Shown here: positions 11,739 to 24,900 of the stretch, in pieces
How the letters are laid out: each line of letters starts with the position of its first letter
How positions within the stretch are numbered: the first letter of the stretch is position 1
Assembly: GCA_032622095.1 (NCBI GenBank)
Contig: CP136069.1
Span: 157,467,043-157,531,042, forward strand
DNA length: 64,000 bases
Reading direction: 5' to 3'
DNA from: Siphonodentalium dalli
Lineage: Eukaryota; Mollusca; Scaphopoda; Gadilida; Siphonodentaliidae
Position numbers and translations under genes: made by a program
Notes under the pieces: model-generated
Databases searched by the model: none
Told to the model about the DNA's origin: nothing
The model's input: the letters and a program-made list of their open reading frames with translations, nothing else

Positions 11739-11996
11739 ATATATGAGGCCTCCACCCCCCTTTTCGTACGCCGTATTCCATACCCTGTTATGAGGTACGC
11801 CGTATTCCGGCCCCTCTGTTAGGAGGTATTCGGTATTCCAAAAATACCGGTATTCGTACGCCGACCTTCAAAAAAATGAAGTTTTCATATATTTTTATGT
11901 ATCCCATATGGCTGTTAACTGGTATTCCGTATTCCACCCTCTGTGTTAAGTGGTATTCCGTATTCCACGGAGGGTGGGGTGGGGGCCTCATATATA
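11739..11996. mobile_element. Foldback element with ATATGAGGCCTCCACCCC ends and GTATTCC repeats
   Basis: The left end ATATGAGGCCTCCACCCC is mirrored by GGGGTGGGGGCCTCATATAT at the right. The interior carries eight or more copies of GTATTCC or GGTATTCCGTATTCC, partly in inverted arrangement. It abuts the LINE relic at 11998-12300. Confidence 0.6.
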
Positions 11997-11997
11997 T

Positions 11998-12300
11998 AAC
12001 CTTCTCGTCATCAATGTAATCATTAAAATTAGGAATCACCTTCGATTCTTTGATAGCTTCAATATGCTTTAATCTCTCAGTTCTAAGTTTACAGCATTCT
12101 AATATGAAATGTGTCTCGTCATGTACATTCACAGAACAAAAGACGTGTTTTCTTCTCATTTTTTTTAAATTTGGTTCCTTTATGTCTACTCTTGTCAACT
12201 TGTACATGTAATTTATTATCACTAATTCCTAATTTTGTCGTTCTCACTATCGCGCTACGCCAATCTGTGGAATGAGCATAGCATTCTACAAACATCGCCA
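11998..12300 (-). pseudogene. LINE ORF2 C-terminal relic (zinc-knuckle-like tail)
   Basis: The minus-strand reading contains a cysteine-rich stretch with the motif DETHFILECCKL followed by a basic region, preceded in another frame by LHVQVDKSR-type residues. This layout, a basic strand then C..C...(E/D)E.HF...C, matches the C-terminal tail of invertebrate LINE ORF2 proteins, including the full-length LINE in this window (its EEHFIMRCEKH near residues 1115-1125). The two parts are in different frames, so the copy is dead and 5'-truncated. It could come from any LINE clade with such a tail. The assignment rests on the short motif only. Confidence 0.45.
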
Positions 12301-12305
12301 AAAAA

Positions 12306-13053
12306 AATTCAAAGAAAACATCGTCTGAACAGCGCTCAATTTACGAAGAACAGTAACTCTAAAACTAATCGGTGAACCTGTGTTTGTCAAAAGATATAAC
12401 TAATTTAAGTGTACTAATAGCATAAAATCGAAATCCATGAAAAAATTATTGAGCGTAATGAACAAATCAGGTTGAAACTCCATTTAATTAAGGTTAATAT
12501 TGTGTTAATGTGAAACAAATCAACTTTAGCGCCTTTTATCCTATAACACCTCAAAGCTGTAAAGAATAGCCACTATATGTACGATGTTACGAGTTATAAT
12601 TTTCGCAGTTTAAACCAATCACGAATTGGCAATTTATTACTCCTTCTTTCGGAAGGAAAAACATCTATAAATTAAAAAAAAGTACCCCCCCCCGGCAATA
12701 TTTTTAAAGATATGTGTCCAATTGCTATGAAATTTGGCACAGGTACTCCTCACGATCATATTGAATGTCTCCGTTAACGATTACCATATTGGTGGATTTA
12801 TCATTGATCAAGCAGGATTAGATAGAGTGTTATTTTACTATATTTACACACTAAGTGTGATTATCACTAAATCCAGCATTTCGATTGGTCGGCGCCCACG
12901 TGACTAGTTGCAGTTATTTCTCGGTGAACGCGCAACAGCTCATAACTGCAAGCCCATAATTACATCGATACCGGAAAGAAAAACGCGTAATGTTTTGGGC
13001 GCATTTGGACTCGCGCAGGATTGACTTAAATTAAATCATCAGGTTTCAATATA
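12306..13053 (+). repeat. About 740-bp direct duplication, copy 1
   Basis: It runs from TCGTCTGAACAGCGCTCAAT through a poly-C tract (12687-12694), then TTTGGCACAGGTACTCCTCA, to GACTTAAATTAAATCATCAG and matches 14282-15033 with roughly a few percent difference by eye. A fragment of its start recurs at 41442-41475. It has no ORF of note and may be a transposon of unknown type. Confidence 0.65.
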
Positions 13054-13177
13054 AAGAAATTGTTCCTGTTAACTTTTGCCAAGGGTGCTATGGGATATTT
13101 TGGGCTGGTTTTGTCACGATACACTTTTCGATTTAAATACAATTAAAAAAGTGTTTTTTTCGCTAAATGTATATAAT

Positions 13178-13336
13178 ATAAGGATTAACTGTCATGTGGA
13201 CTGTTTTTATGGAGATGTAACCGTGAGGTAAGTGGTCATAACTTGTATGTAAAACTTCGGGTTTTACACAAGTTATGACCACTTACCTCACGGTTACATC
13301 TCCATAAAAACAGTCCACATGACAGTTAATCCTTAT
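13178..13336. repeat. 159-bp near-perfect palindrome
   Basis: ATAAGGATTAACTGTCATGT at the left is exactly mirrored at the right end (ACATGACAGTTAATCCTTAT). The arms pair to a short loop near 13255-13260. A hairpin this regular is expected of a young foldback element. The flank on each side is AT-rich and no target duplication could be assigned. Confidence 0.7.
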
Positions 13337-13732
13337 GAAACAATGTAAAATTAAAAAATCACAAACAAACTTGTAGGCTAAAAAATGGTTCATTTCACAC
13401 AGCATACACGGGTTAACCATATACCAATCACGGTTCTCGTGTCATGTTTAATGTTCCGAAATTGCGCGACCATTTTTTTCGACCAAATGGGTGTTTTGTG
13501 AAAACATCTCTCCCTGTTGTTGTTGTTGTTGTTTTGTTTTGTTTTGTTTATTATATCCACATATTTCCAGGAACAAAACAAGCCACTTTCTGAACTAGCT
13601 GTGCATAATAACATGTTTTTCTTTTACCGGGTCATGCGGGTGGACGGAACAAAATAGAGGGGTACACAATTAAAAGCCTCACAAAAAACCTGGAAACAGG
13701 TAGATTCTGAAAATAGACACACTAAGTGACTT

Positions 13733-14220
13733 TTAAAGGTACTCAACCCGTAAAGAGGGTCCCCATCTCAACAGATTCCAACAACAACAATCCGATCAGA
13801 GGGTCCTATATTACTATTTCTTTGGCTTTGGGGGTAAACAATATTTGATTCGAGTCGAGGAACCCATCAAACAAAGCTCAGAGTTATTAGATATTGATTT
13901 TTGAAAATTCTTATGTTCTCGAGATGAGTACTTATAACTGCCGTCAATTTGGTAACCTGCTCGAGATATTACGCCAAAATTCTATTCAAACAGACAAGGA
14001 TGGATAACTCTATAATCAAGTGGGTAATAATAACGAATTTTTGACTATCTTCTGGGCCAGAAAGAATTCCCGATAATGAAAAATAATAGATTTCTAAAAT
14101 CGATATCTAACAAATCTGAGCTTTGATGGGTGACTTCCTCGACTCGAATCAAATATTTTTGACCCCCGAAGCCATTGAAATAGTAATTGAGAGGAGTTTT
14201 ATCGGGTTGAGTACCTTTAA
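13733..14220 (+). mobile_element. TTAAAGGTACTCAACCCG-type MITE, copy B
   Basis: It starts TTAAAGGTACTCAACCCG and ends CGGGTTGAGTACCTTTAA, with subterminal inverted repeats containing TTGATTCGAGTCGAGGAA. It is nearly identical to copy C, including the internal CAAACAGACAAGGATGGATA. The ORFs inside belong to the repeat. Confidence 0.8.
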
Positions 14221-14281
14221 CATTCCGAAAACGCGCAACCATGTTTTTTACTTTTTACTAATACCTGCCACTCCATCGAAA

Positions 14282-15033
14282 AGGTCGTCTGAACAGCGCT
14301 CAATTTACAATGAACAGTAACTCTAAAACAAATAGGCGAACCTTTGTTCGGTCAGAAGATATTACTAATTTAAGTGCACTAATCGCATAAAATCGCAATC
14401 CATGAAACAGTATTGAGCGTAATTGACGGATCATGTCGAAAATCCATTTAATTACGGGTAATATATTGTGTCAATGTGAAACAAATCAACTTTAGCGCCT
14501 TTTATCCTATAACACCTCAAAGCTGTAAAGAATAGCCACTATATGTACGATGTTACGAGCTTTAATTTTCGCAGTTTAAACCAATCACGAATTGGCAATT
14601 TATTACTCCTTCTTTCGGAAGGAAAAACATCAATAAATTAAAAAAAAGTACCCCCCCCCCCCCACTATCTATCAGGTCATATTTTTAAAGATATGGGTTC
14701 GATTGCTATGGAATTTGGCACAGGTACTCCTCACGATCATATTGAATGTCTCCGTTAACGATTACCATATTGGTGGATTTATCATTGATCGAGCAGGATT
14801 AGATAGAGTGTTATTTTACTATATTTACTCACTAAGTGTGATTATCACTAAATCCAGCATTTCGATTGGTAAGCGCCCACGTGGCTAGTTGTAGTTATTT
14901 CTCGGTGAACGCGCAACAGCTCATAACTGCAAGCCCATCGATACCGATACCGGAAAGAAAAACGCGTAATGTTTTGGGCGCATTTGGACTCGCGCAGGAT
15001 TGACTTAAATTAAATCATCAGGTTTCAATATAC
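14282..15033 (+). repeat. About 740-bp direct duplication, copy 2
   Basis: This is the second copy of 12306-13053. It differs by small indels and a longer poly-C tract (14651-14663). It lies immediately after MITE copy B, whereas copy 1 is separated from MITE copy A by about 3 kb, so the two units were probably duplicated apart from one another. Confidence 0.65.
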
Positions 15034-15089
15034 CAATATGATCCTTCTATTACGGAAGGAAAAACATTATAATATATTATTCTTGTTGG

Positions 15090-15320
15090 GGTACCCGGGG
15101 TAGAGCGCTCTGTTAAAGAAAATTGGTGGTCTTCCATCCTGCTGCATGTATCAATCGGTTGACTGTTGATCTATTACTGATATGGTATTGATAAAGAGCG
15201 TCGTGGTTACTTAAGCTATTCGAGAGGTAGTGACGTTGAATGCGATCTCTGCGCAAACTAACGATAAAGAGCGTTCCCTATTTTTTTATATTGTATGAAT
15301 AAAGAGCGTTTTGCTCGGTT
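15090..15320. repeat. Cluster of ATAAAGAGCGTT motifs
   Basis: Three copies of ATAAAGAGCG(T) lie at about 15191, 15264 and 15298 in otherwise undistinguished sequence. The same 12-13-mer recurs in several other repeats of this window, described among the findings. Confidence 0.5.
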
Positions 15321-15740
15321 ATGTTCCAACATGTTAACTACATTCCGTGCGGAATCTCAGCTGGTCTTTTAAAGATCACGGGGTAGGAACTGCTCCGCGA
15401 AACAGACACCACTTCCGATATTCGGTCCAGTTCACTGTCGATCCGTGTCCAGTTCACTCGTGATTTTTGTACAGAAAATGGCGGCTAAGACGTCCATGTC
15501 GGTGAGTATTCCCCATAATATAGCGACAGATAACATCGTTTTTTTGAAAAAAATTATGTTAATCTGCATACACGCCTGGGACCACCAAAATCTCATGTAT
15601 ATATATGATTTTATACAAAACCTTTCCCACTGTTGACATCGACCGATTAACGACGACATGGTGTACGCTCCAGTTCACTAAAACAGAAGCTCCAGTTCAC
15701 TACAAGCTAAACATGATACACTCCAGTTCACTATATATAT
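15320..15740 (+). repeat. Repeat with clustered TCCAGTTCAC motifs; inverted relative at 62640-63190
   Basis: TCCAGTTCAC occurs at about 15427, 15449, 15669, 15692 and 15721. The block around GATCACGGGGTAGGAACT, GCGAAACAGACACCACTTCC and GGTCCAGTTCAC is reproduced in inverted, diverged form at 63090-63180, where GTGAACTGGA recurs. It is probably a dispersed element of unknown class. The 63-80 aa ORFs here show no domains. Confidence 0.5.
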
Positions 15741-15923
15741 ATACATCGAACATCGCCTTCTCAAAAAGCAGTCTTTATATATATATGTCTGAAAATGACT
15801 GTCAATTGGGGACAGAGGGTGTATCCAATGCACACAGTAACACATGATCCAGTAAACATTGATGTTGATGATGAATATTTTAAATTTACGAGTTCGGTGA
15901 CAAAGATTACCATAAGATATTTT

Positions 15924-16672
15924 CGGTGTGACTAAACACCGCCCGGACCAGCCCGGACCAGCCCGTACCAGTCCGGACCAGCCCGGACCAGCCCGGACCC
16001 CCCATATGGACTATATGAGTGATTTTAAAGGCAATATAAGTGCAGGGGTGTCACGGAAACCCACTCAGGGTCGCTATTAACCCTCAAAATGCCGGCATCG
16101 GCGAAAATGTACGCCGCGAAATGAAGCTAACAGTCCGGACCGCCCCTGCTGCGTCCAGGTGTGATTTTAGTATTCATATCTGTGCGAGGGTGTTAATGAA
16201 ACCCAAATACGCACGGAGAGCGGTCAAGGTCAAACGGAAGTGCCGCTTATTAACCCCTAAACTTCCCAGATTCAACCAGAATTACATATGCGCCCCCAAT
16301 AAACAAACTCACAGCCCGGATCCCCTTAATGTCCTCGTACTTCTAACACCCCATTACATATTGTGGAACTACCCTCGACTACACTCACGAAGATACAAGG
16401 GCGAGTCGCCCACGAATGCCTGGCAATTAACCCCAAAATGCCGCCATCGCCGATTATGTTTACCAATAACGACGCTGACAGCCCGGACCATCCCGGTCCA
16501 GCCCGGACCCCCCATATGGACTATATGAGTGATTTTAAGGCCAATTAAGTGCAGGGGTGTCATGGAAACCCACTCAGGGTCGCTATTAACCCTCAAAATG
16601 GCGGCATCGGCGAAAATGTTCGCCGTGAAATGAAGCTAACAGCCCGGACGGCCCCTGCTGCGTCCAGGTGTT
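15924..16672 (+). repeat. GC-rich 528-bp-monomer repeat, plus orientation, with hairpin end
   Basis: It begins with the terminal hairpin CGGTGTGACTAAACACCG, then a GCCCGGACCA minisatellite, then about 1.3 units of the monomer that also forms the array at 56.05-59.16 kb. It stops at 16672, where a (TTAGA)-rich tail begins. The GC content is far above the surroundings. Its 162-aa ORF is a property of the repeat, since homologous frames exist in the other units but are broken at different places. Confidence 0.7.
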
Positions 16673-16800
16673 TTAGATTAGATTAGATTGTTTATTTGTA
16701 ATGATGCAAATATCTATACAATTTTATACAAAGATGTATACAAATTGAATGAGCAATGTAATATTTATGATTATGGATGGAACTGTGGTCGACATTAAAT
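16673..16800 (-). mobile_element. Possible LINE 3' tail, antisense
   Basis: TTAGATTAGATTAGATTG looks like a short tandem tail of a LINE read on the opposite strand, followed by AT-rich sequence with TGTTTATTTG. It directly truncates the GC-rich repeat. No coding remnant was recognised. Confidence 0.3.
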
Positions 16801-16938
16801 ATAGCTGCAAGTGAGTGATAAAAAGAGCTCACTATTTAGATGTATAATCAAAAAGGGAATCAATCAATACATTAAAACAATGGTTAATCGGAGATATTTA
16901 ATATTAATACATTTTATTTTTGATATTGGTCAGCCTCT

Positions 16939-17153
16939 TTAACCCTTTCAGTGCCAAGTCCGATTTTTGTATCAACCCATATTTCCTTGATCATTTTTCA
17001 AATTTATTCATTATACTAATGTGATACATTGATGGAAAGAGCTCTAAGAGCTCTTTCCATCAATGTATCACATTATTATAATCAATAAATTTGAAAAATG
17101 ATCAAGGAAATATGGGTTGATACAAAAATCGGACTTGGCACTGAAAGGGTTAA
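16939..17153. mobile_element. 215-bp near-perfect palindrome bounded by TTAA
   Basis: TTAACCCTTTCAGTGCCAAG is mirrored by CTTGGCACTGAAAGGGTTAA, and the complementarity runs through the whole element to a loop of only a few bases around 17046 (GAGCTCTAAGAGCTC). The TTAA|CCCTTT termini are those expected of piggyBac-type MITEs. It has no coding capacity. Confidence 0.75.
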
Positions 17154-17747
17154 TTAAATCTAATTACCAGGGATAACACTGAAAAAAGGACCAAAAAATC
17201 CCTCATATTTTCATAGTGGTCCCTAATACTTATGACGGATTTAATTGCGAAGATTGTCCAGTCTTAAAAGGATACGGGATCAGTTGGAGATAGATCAGAA
17301 TCCAATATTAGGTACACATTAGGTACATCTGTCCATAGACAGATGCTATCCGATGCGATAACTCAATTATTTTTGTATTGGATCGTGATCGTGTTCGTAT
17401 TTTATGTGTATTGTCACACTTTATAGTTTTTGGTATCGATCGGTTGATAGATTTAGAAACTATTAACACTTTCCATCCGCTATTAGACATGTTCTATCCG
17501 ACGCGATAACACAAGTATTATTTGTCGGATCAGGTTCAGGTTTTCATGTGCAGGTTTATCCTGAAAGACCCCTCACCTGATTTGTTTTGGCATCCATTGA
17601 TTGAATAAAAAACCCTTCCCATACATCCCTGAGACATAACTCTTACCTTTACAGTAATTGTTAAAGCATCATCTTCTCATAATCGTTTGTTGTGAAGGGT
17701 TTATATATGACACCCTCGTTTCATGTAAATTCTAATGTCGGCTAATT

Positions 17748-18744
<997 letters not shown>

Positions 18745-19208
18745 TTAAAGGTACTCAACCCGTAAAGAGGGTCCCCATCTCAACAGATTCCAACAACAAC
18801 AATCCGATCAGAGGGTCCTATATTACTATTTCTTTGGCTTTGGGGGTAAAAAATATTTGATTCGAGTCGAGGAACCCATCAAACAAAGCTCAGAGTCATT
18901 AGATATTGATTTTTGAAAATTCTTATTGCCGTCAATTTGGTAACATGCTCGAGATTTTACGCCAAAATTCTATTCAAACAGACAAGGATGGATAACTCTA
19001 TAATCAAGTGGGTAATAATAACGAATTTTTTACTATCTTCTGGGCCAGAAAGAATTCCCGATAATGAAAAATAATAGATTTCTAAAATCGATATCTAACA
19101 AATCTGAGCTTTGATGGGTGACTTCCTCGACTCGAATCAAATATTTTTGACCCCCGAAGCCATTGAAATAGTAATTGAGATGAGTTTTATCGGGTTGAGT
19201 ACCTTTAA
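18745..19208 (+). mobile_element. TTAAAGGTACTCAACCCG-type MITE, copy C
   Basis: Same termini and subterminal inverted repeats as copies A and B, with a 25-bp internal deletion near 18925 relative to copy B. The apparent 93-aa ORF starting at 19111 is repeat sequence running into flanking DNA. Confidence 0.8.
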
Positions 19209-19789
19209 ACTACCTTTCTATGGGCATTACATGTCACAGAAAGACGCATTGAAATCATTCAAAATACAACTTTTAACACGGTGTTTGGGTCCCAAACAAG
19301 CAATAGCCATGTGCAAACAGAAAAAAGCTTCCCGTGTAAGTCTATATTGTAGAAATAAAGAGCATTTGTTTCACTTGTGTGCGAAACATTGAAAACAGAT
19401 GGACAATGGCTGTGACCATGACAAGTATTTTTCAGAGCAAAAGAAGGCGGTATATCAATAGTTCGTGTATTTATCAACCTATCGTGTACCTCCTTCCAAT
19501 GTAGACAAAATATGGACGCTCAAATGGGCCAAGTCCGTTTACATTTTGACAGTATGAACTTGGAATCACGCATAATTTAACTTAGACTATTTTCAGGGCG
19601 CTAATAAGGGTGATTCACCATACAACCGATGAAACGGTGTGGGACTCTCTGATTACTATGGTCCGATACATCCACACCGACGATATTTTCTAACAGTACA
19701 TACACATTTGGTATTTCCCGACAAAGCTATTTTTGTCCACACATTTAGTTAATATTGAGAGCACAATCCTTCAGTGTGTTGTGCGTTCA

Positions 19790-20590
19790 CGACTTTAAAT
19801 AGGGTAGCTGGTCCCCAAACAGTTCGAATTTTTTTGCTAACCGCTTTTGTAAAGTGCCGCGTATAGGCTTTCGGGAACTCATCCATACAAATGTATATCG
19901 GTCTGGGCTGTTTGTTTCGTTCGCGGCAAACATATTCGGTGATGGCGGCATTTCGATGCTTAATTGCCTGGCTTTGGTGAGCAATTCGCTCTTTTTTCTT
20001 CCGCTATGTTTGTAGTTCTTAGTTGTATACATGTAAGGGCGGCACGGGGTTCGTTCTGCGTTTCATATTGTGCAGGGACAACATTGCAATTATGGCAATT
20101 TATGGGTCAATAGTGGCACTGCCGTGTGACCGCATCGCCGTCCGTTTGCGGGTGAGTTTTCGTGAGACCCGGCCCACTCCCAATGTTCTTCCACTAAAAT
20201 CACAACTAGACGCCAGGGGCGGTTCGGACTGTTAACTCAATTCGCAACAAATATATGCTGCGATGACGACATTTCGAGGTTTAATTGCCTGGCTTTGGTG
20301 GGCGATTCGCCCTTTTTTCATAGCGAATATAGTCGAGGGTCGACGGTATATAGTTCCGCAGTTACACATTATGTGGTGTGCTTAGCGGTACGATGGCGAA
20401 ATGTGGGTCCGGTTTGCACGTCATGCATGGTAGTGAAGGCACAATATTGAAATGCTGGCAAGTTAGGGCACTTCTGAATGGCCGCGGTCCCCAAATGTGC
20501 ATGGGCGGGCTTTCGTCAGACTGTTCTGGTCACAAAAATCACCTCTATACACTACTGGGCTGATCCGGGGTGTTTTTAGTCACACCGGGC
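19790..20590 (-). repeat. Diverged relative of the GC-rich 528-bp repeat
   Basis: Blocks such as GATGGCGGCATTTCGA, TTAATTGCCTGGCTTTGGTG, GGCGATTCGCCC and TAGTCGAGGGTCGACGG correspond to the monomer blocks at 58.1-58.7 kb. The end GGGTGTTTTTAGTCACACCG matches the terminal hairpin of the family. Divergence is high, so this is an older copy, and the ORFs across it are not genes. Confidence 0.55.
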
Positions 20591-21521
20591 TGATGTGATG
20601 CGATTCAGTATGATTACTATCGAATAGGCAACACAGCCATAGTTAATTTGACATGTATTTTCGGTTTACGTTTACTCATGTTGGTTAACAGAAACTCCCA
20701 TAAGCTTTTGGCTGACACTCTAGCAATCACATTTCACAACACTTATATCACCGTGGGTTGAAATAATTTTGGTGGAAATCGTCGAACAAAATATTTCATA
20801 ATATTTCTGCCCCTCTCCTTTACTGCCACTGCCACTGACACCAACAGCTTCACTTTCGAAAAGTTTAACCCGCAACATTATATAGCTGCCTCGTATAACG
20901 TTACTCGTGTTAGACCCCATTGATACCATCTAGATAGCCCCGGTGAATTTCTATAGAACACAGTCAGACAGACAGACAGACATATATAGATATAGAATAT
21001 AGATATACATGTAGAATATTATATGAAGTCGTTCGTTGCTCTTACATGCGTGGCAGTTTACAGTATATTATACACGATCTCTCTCCACACATTATGAAAT
21101 ACTATAGTCTGTTGTACTTGACGGACGAAGCTACATGTACATATACATGTAGACGTTTTGTGATCTAAACCTGTCCAACGTTCAAGCTCGCACACAATGT
21201 TTCACAATCAATTGGTATACTATTAGTTCAGGTCTCCCGCAAGATTCCACAAATCTATTGCGTATTAGTAATGTTAAGTCCGAGGTATATTCAAAATGGC
21301 GCGCCAATTCAATAAACCAATCATGGAAGTCATGAATTAGTTAAGCATTTGGAAAGAACATTAACAATTATGTTATCGACATAGTATTGTTTTGGATGCG
21401 ACATTTTGTTTGATAGAGACAAGCGACATTAAGTTTGTTGTTAGAAACAACAGTCTAGTCACTTGTTGGACACCTCCACCACAGCTTTACACTTTCTCGA
21501 AACGAACTCTTCGTGTGTAAT
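20591..21521. other. Upstream region of the PAN-domain gene
   Basis: It contains a short (ACAG)n tract at 20962-20981 followed by ATATAGATAT-rich sequence and no ORF of note. It should hold the promoter and 5' untranslated sequence of the gene that starts at 21522. No TATA box or initiator could be assigned with confidence. Confidence 0.4.
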
Positions 21522-21903
21522 ATGATTCATCAGTCCAACTTGATTCAAGGTCATTTGTCGAAGATCATCAGATTTTTTAAGAACCTTGTTCGGTCAAGTA
21601 AATACTATTTCGTGATTGGAATATTTGTCACGCTCATTGGTTTATTAGTTGTTAACGCCGATGAACATTTTGTGAAGAACCCATCTTATAATGGGAAAAT
21701 TTTAGAGGACACACGGACTATCCTCGACATAACTAGCGACATCGGGCGCATCAGGTGTGCGAGTTTGTGTAGTGAGCTATCCAAGTGTTTATCATTCTAC
21801 TACATTCCGGGCCAGCGGGCTTGCCGGTTGCATTCTAACGTTTTGGATGGATCAGAGCCTTTCACAATAGCAGATGGTGCGGGGTACTATGAGAATAGCC
21901 GAG
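21522..21903 (+). other. Exon 1 of PAN/EB gene: signal anchor and PAN domain
   Basis: The first ATG in the frame is at 21522; an upstream GTG in the same frame is not a plausible start. About 25 mostly polar or basic residues precede a hydrophobic segment (YYFVIGIFVTLIGLLVV), which could be a signal anchor or a long signal peptide. The ectodomain has the spacing C-x3-C-x5-C-x10-C (CASLC, KCLSF, ACRLH), characteristic of PAN/Apple folds. The exon ends at AATAGCCGAG followed by GTGAGT, a strong donor, in phase 1. Confidence 0.65.
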
Positions 21904-24900
21904 GTGAGTTACATGTAAATTCAGAATGGTGTCCCCCCGCCTCCTTTCTAAAGAAGTTTCTAACGAAACTATAACAATTAATTTGATCATATAGATACTT
22001 TCAAGAGGAGATGTGTCTATAAGCAGAATGAAGTTCCCAAAGGGTGATTTCAGGGATGCTAGCCCGTAGGGCAGGGTAGCACTATATTTACCCTCTGTGA
22101 ACCTCATTATGTAAATGTCCAGCACCATTATGATGATGCCTGGTAATTACATTAACTGCTTGATGGTCAGCTAATAACATATTCCTTATACATACCACTG
22201 CCAAACTGAAACATCAGTATACAAGGTCTTTCTGGATGTGTTTTAGAGTTCGTATATTTTCCTCTGTAGCACCATGCAGGTGCCGAATACTGGCCCCTTC
22301 CATATTGCCAAAATCCCTTATTTTTCTCAAAACGCAGTACACAGTAATCAGCAAATTGGTTTTCACTTTTATCAAACAGCAATGCGATCAGATGGAATTT
22401 TAGTTTAATTTCAGCAATAGATCCAGACATGTAGAATTCCAAATTGTGGACTTATATTGCGTTATTTTCCCATAGAGCAGGGGTTCAAGCCCGTTTTCAA
22501 ATCATGGACCGTTTAAAGACGGTGTATCTCGTCTCTGGACTTATTTGGTTTATCTCATACTAATTTTGTGTCAGAGAGATCAAACAACTTTCAGAATCTT
22601 CTGTCACTGGGATATAATTGTTTTCTCCAATTATTTTCTGTGAACAAGAGCAGAAAATGTTGCTAATTTGTTAGAAGATTACAACATTTCCGAAAGATCG
22701 TATCCGGCCATGCAAACCGTCCGGAGCAGGGTTCTATTGGAACACAATTTTACTGAGAATGTGTATATGTGGAAACATGGATTATTAAAATGCCTTGGTT
22801 GGTAATTAACTGGAAAAACAAGTTTCTCGTTCTCAACGCAATAGTCATTTTATGATGCGCATGTCTGAATACGTGACATTTGCCCTATACACCTTTTATG
22901 TTCCCAAAGATTGGAGATCAGTGGCTAAGGACATGTGTACATTGACATATTGATAATCAAAGACTAGCCAACGACAGCGTGTCTTTTAGTTACGCAGCAT
23001 TTTAAATTGACTATGATGTTTTTATTTTACCGCTGAAGTGTAATATGGTTCTATAAATAAGCCAAACAACGTAACTGGTATTACCAAGTCAATCACTAGG
23101 GCACTAGAACAATTTGAGATAATAGAGAGCTTGTGTCCGTACAACGTAATCTCAGCGATGGGTGAACTGAAATTTGATCTCTATATTCGCCACCGATCTC
23201 TGAAAAGTGGGCCCATAACCCGTGATTCAAACTGTTGTTGGCAAGACACCACAAACATGCCAAATTTCTAAATCACTAATAACCCCTTCCATACTAAATG
23301 GATTCTCCCATTCAGTTGTAAAGTGTTCATCCGTCCATTATTCATTTGGAGGGATGTTAAGGTGATAAAAGCAGACGACAAATACATACAAGTACAGAAG
23401 GAGCCCTATTTATTGAGGGAAAGGTTTAGATAATAAGTTCAATGAACGACATATGGCCGGTTGTTGATTTTATTATCTGAACATTTCCTATGGGATAACT
23501 TCTCAGCAATGATGATGTAATATCATAGAAAGGGTTAAGCGAATTGTGTGCAAAATCAAATGTTCCTCGTGTGTGTTGGTAATAATATCGTTGAAACGTG
23601 CCACTTGATAAGGAGTTCCTTAGAAAGTATGTTGTTTTTATGTTGGTGTTGTTGTTGTTGTTGTTGCTGGAAGTACTGGTGGGATGTGGCATAGTATCTT
23701 TAAAGTGTACATGAGTGGTATGGACTACTATTAGGACTTCCCTGTAGGAATCACTGAACTAAATTCTTTCCCATAGGCGACAGTGTTAACGTTTCGACCG
23801 AATTCACTGAATTGAAGCCTACAGGCTATTCCAGTAGTGTTTACCCAGCTAGATTGACACCAGTTGATCACGAAAATGCAAGAAAAATCATAGGTCATGT
23901 GTTTACTTTTTAAAATAAATCCCCAAGTGTACGACAGGGCTACCCACAGCCAAATTGTGTCTGGAAACCCCAGACTACAGCAGCTAGTTATATCAATTTC
24001 TCACTCACAAAAATCCATTCCCCCGTTAATTCACCAGTTTAAATTATTTAGATACGATGTACAAATCAAATAAACACGATGTCATCCTTTAATAACGTGT
24101 CACATGTATCAGGTGATGGCCATTCTTCAGTCACCTTCACCTTTAACGGTGTACTCGCTCCCCGACTCTGGAACACATTTAGCTCCTTGATTCCTATATA
24201 TACATGTATGTATATGTGTACTAAACAACGTTTCTTATAGTATTCTATCCAAATATAGACCTTACTGAAACAAAAATGGGTTATATCGGGCAGTACTGGT
24301 TTTATTTTTTTCAATATGAGGGCTCCTGAAAATTAGTGTCAATCGTCAAAATAAATCCAAAAAATTTCGATTCTTTTTCAATTTTACTAGCTGATGTACC
24401 TCGTACAAACTGAAATATGCCCTTATACACCATAATATTACTAAATCGAAGATAAAATGTTAGTCTACATTTTGAGAGGGATATCTTGTCCAATGTTAAC
24501 CCATTTCGTGCAGAATTTGGCAATTTATAATAAAAATTTACCAACATTAACAAACATTTAAATAAAAAATACTTTAATAGCAATATGAAGCAACCATAAG
24601 TCAATTGAAATATCTAAACATAATGACACAACATCAGGCAAAGCCCCATACATGCAATTTTACCATATGGCAGGACATACTGTCTGTTTAACAGACCTGT
24701 TACGACATTCTTGCACGGCAGTAACTCTAGTGTTGATGCCATCACACCCACCAACTTGGGGTGGGGCTACGATTCCCGATAGGGAGGCCAACACACTTAT
24801 CATGGCGAGATGTGAAATTTCGTAAACTTCAAATTTTTCTTGTACGAATCACTGAACTAAATGCTTTCCCTTAGGCGACAGTGTTAACGTCTCGACCGAA

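Noticed and set aside
16040-16528. 162-aa ORF with several Cys and Arg residues, and similar ORFs at 56300-56734 and 58732-59040
   Set aside because: These are the same frame of the GC-rich 528-bp repeat in different units, broken at different positions and with no recognised domain. They follow the repeat, not selection for a protein.
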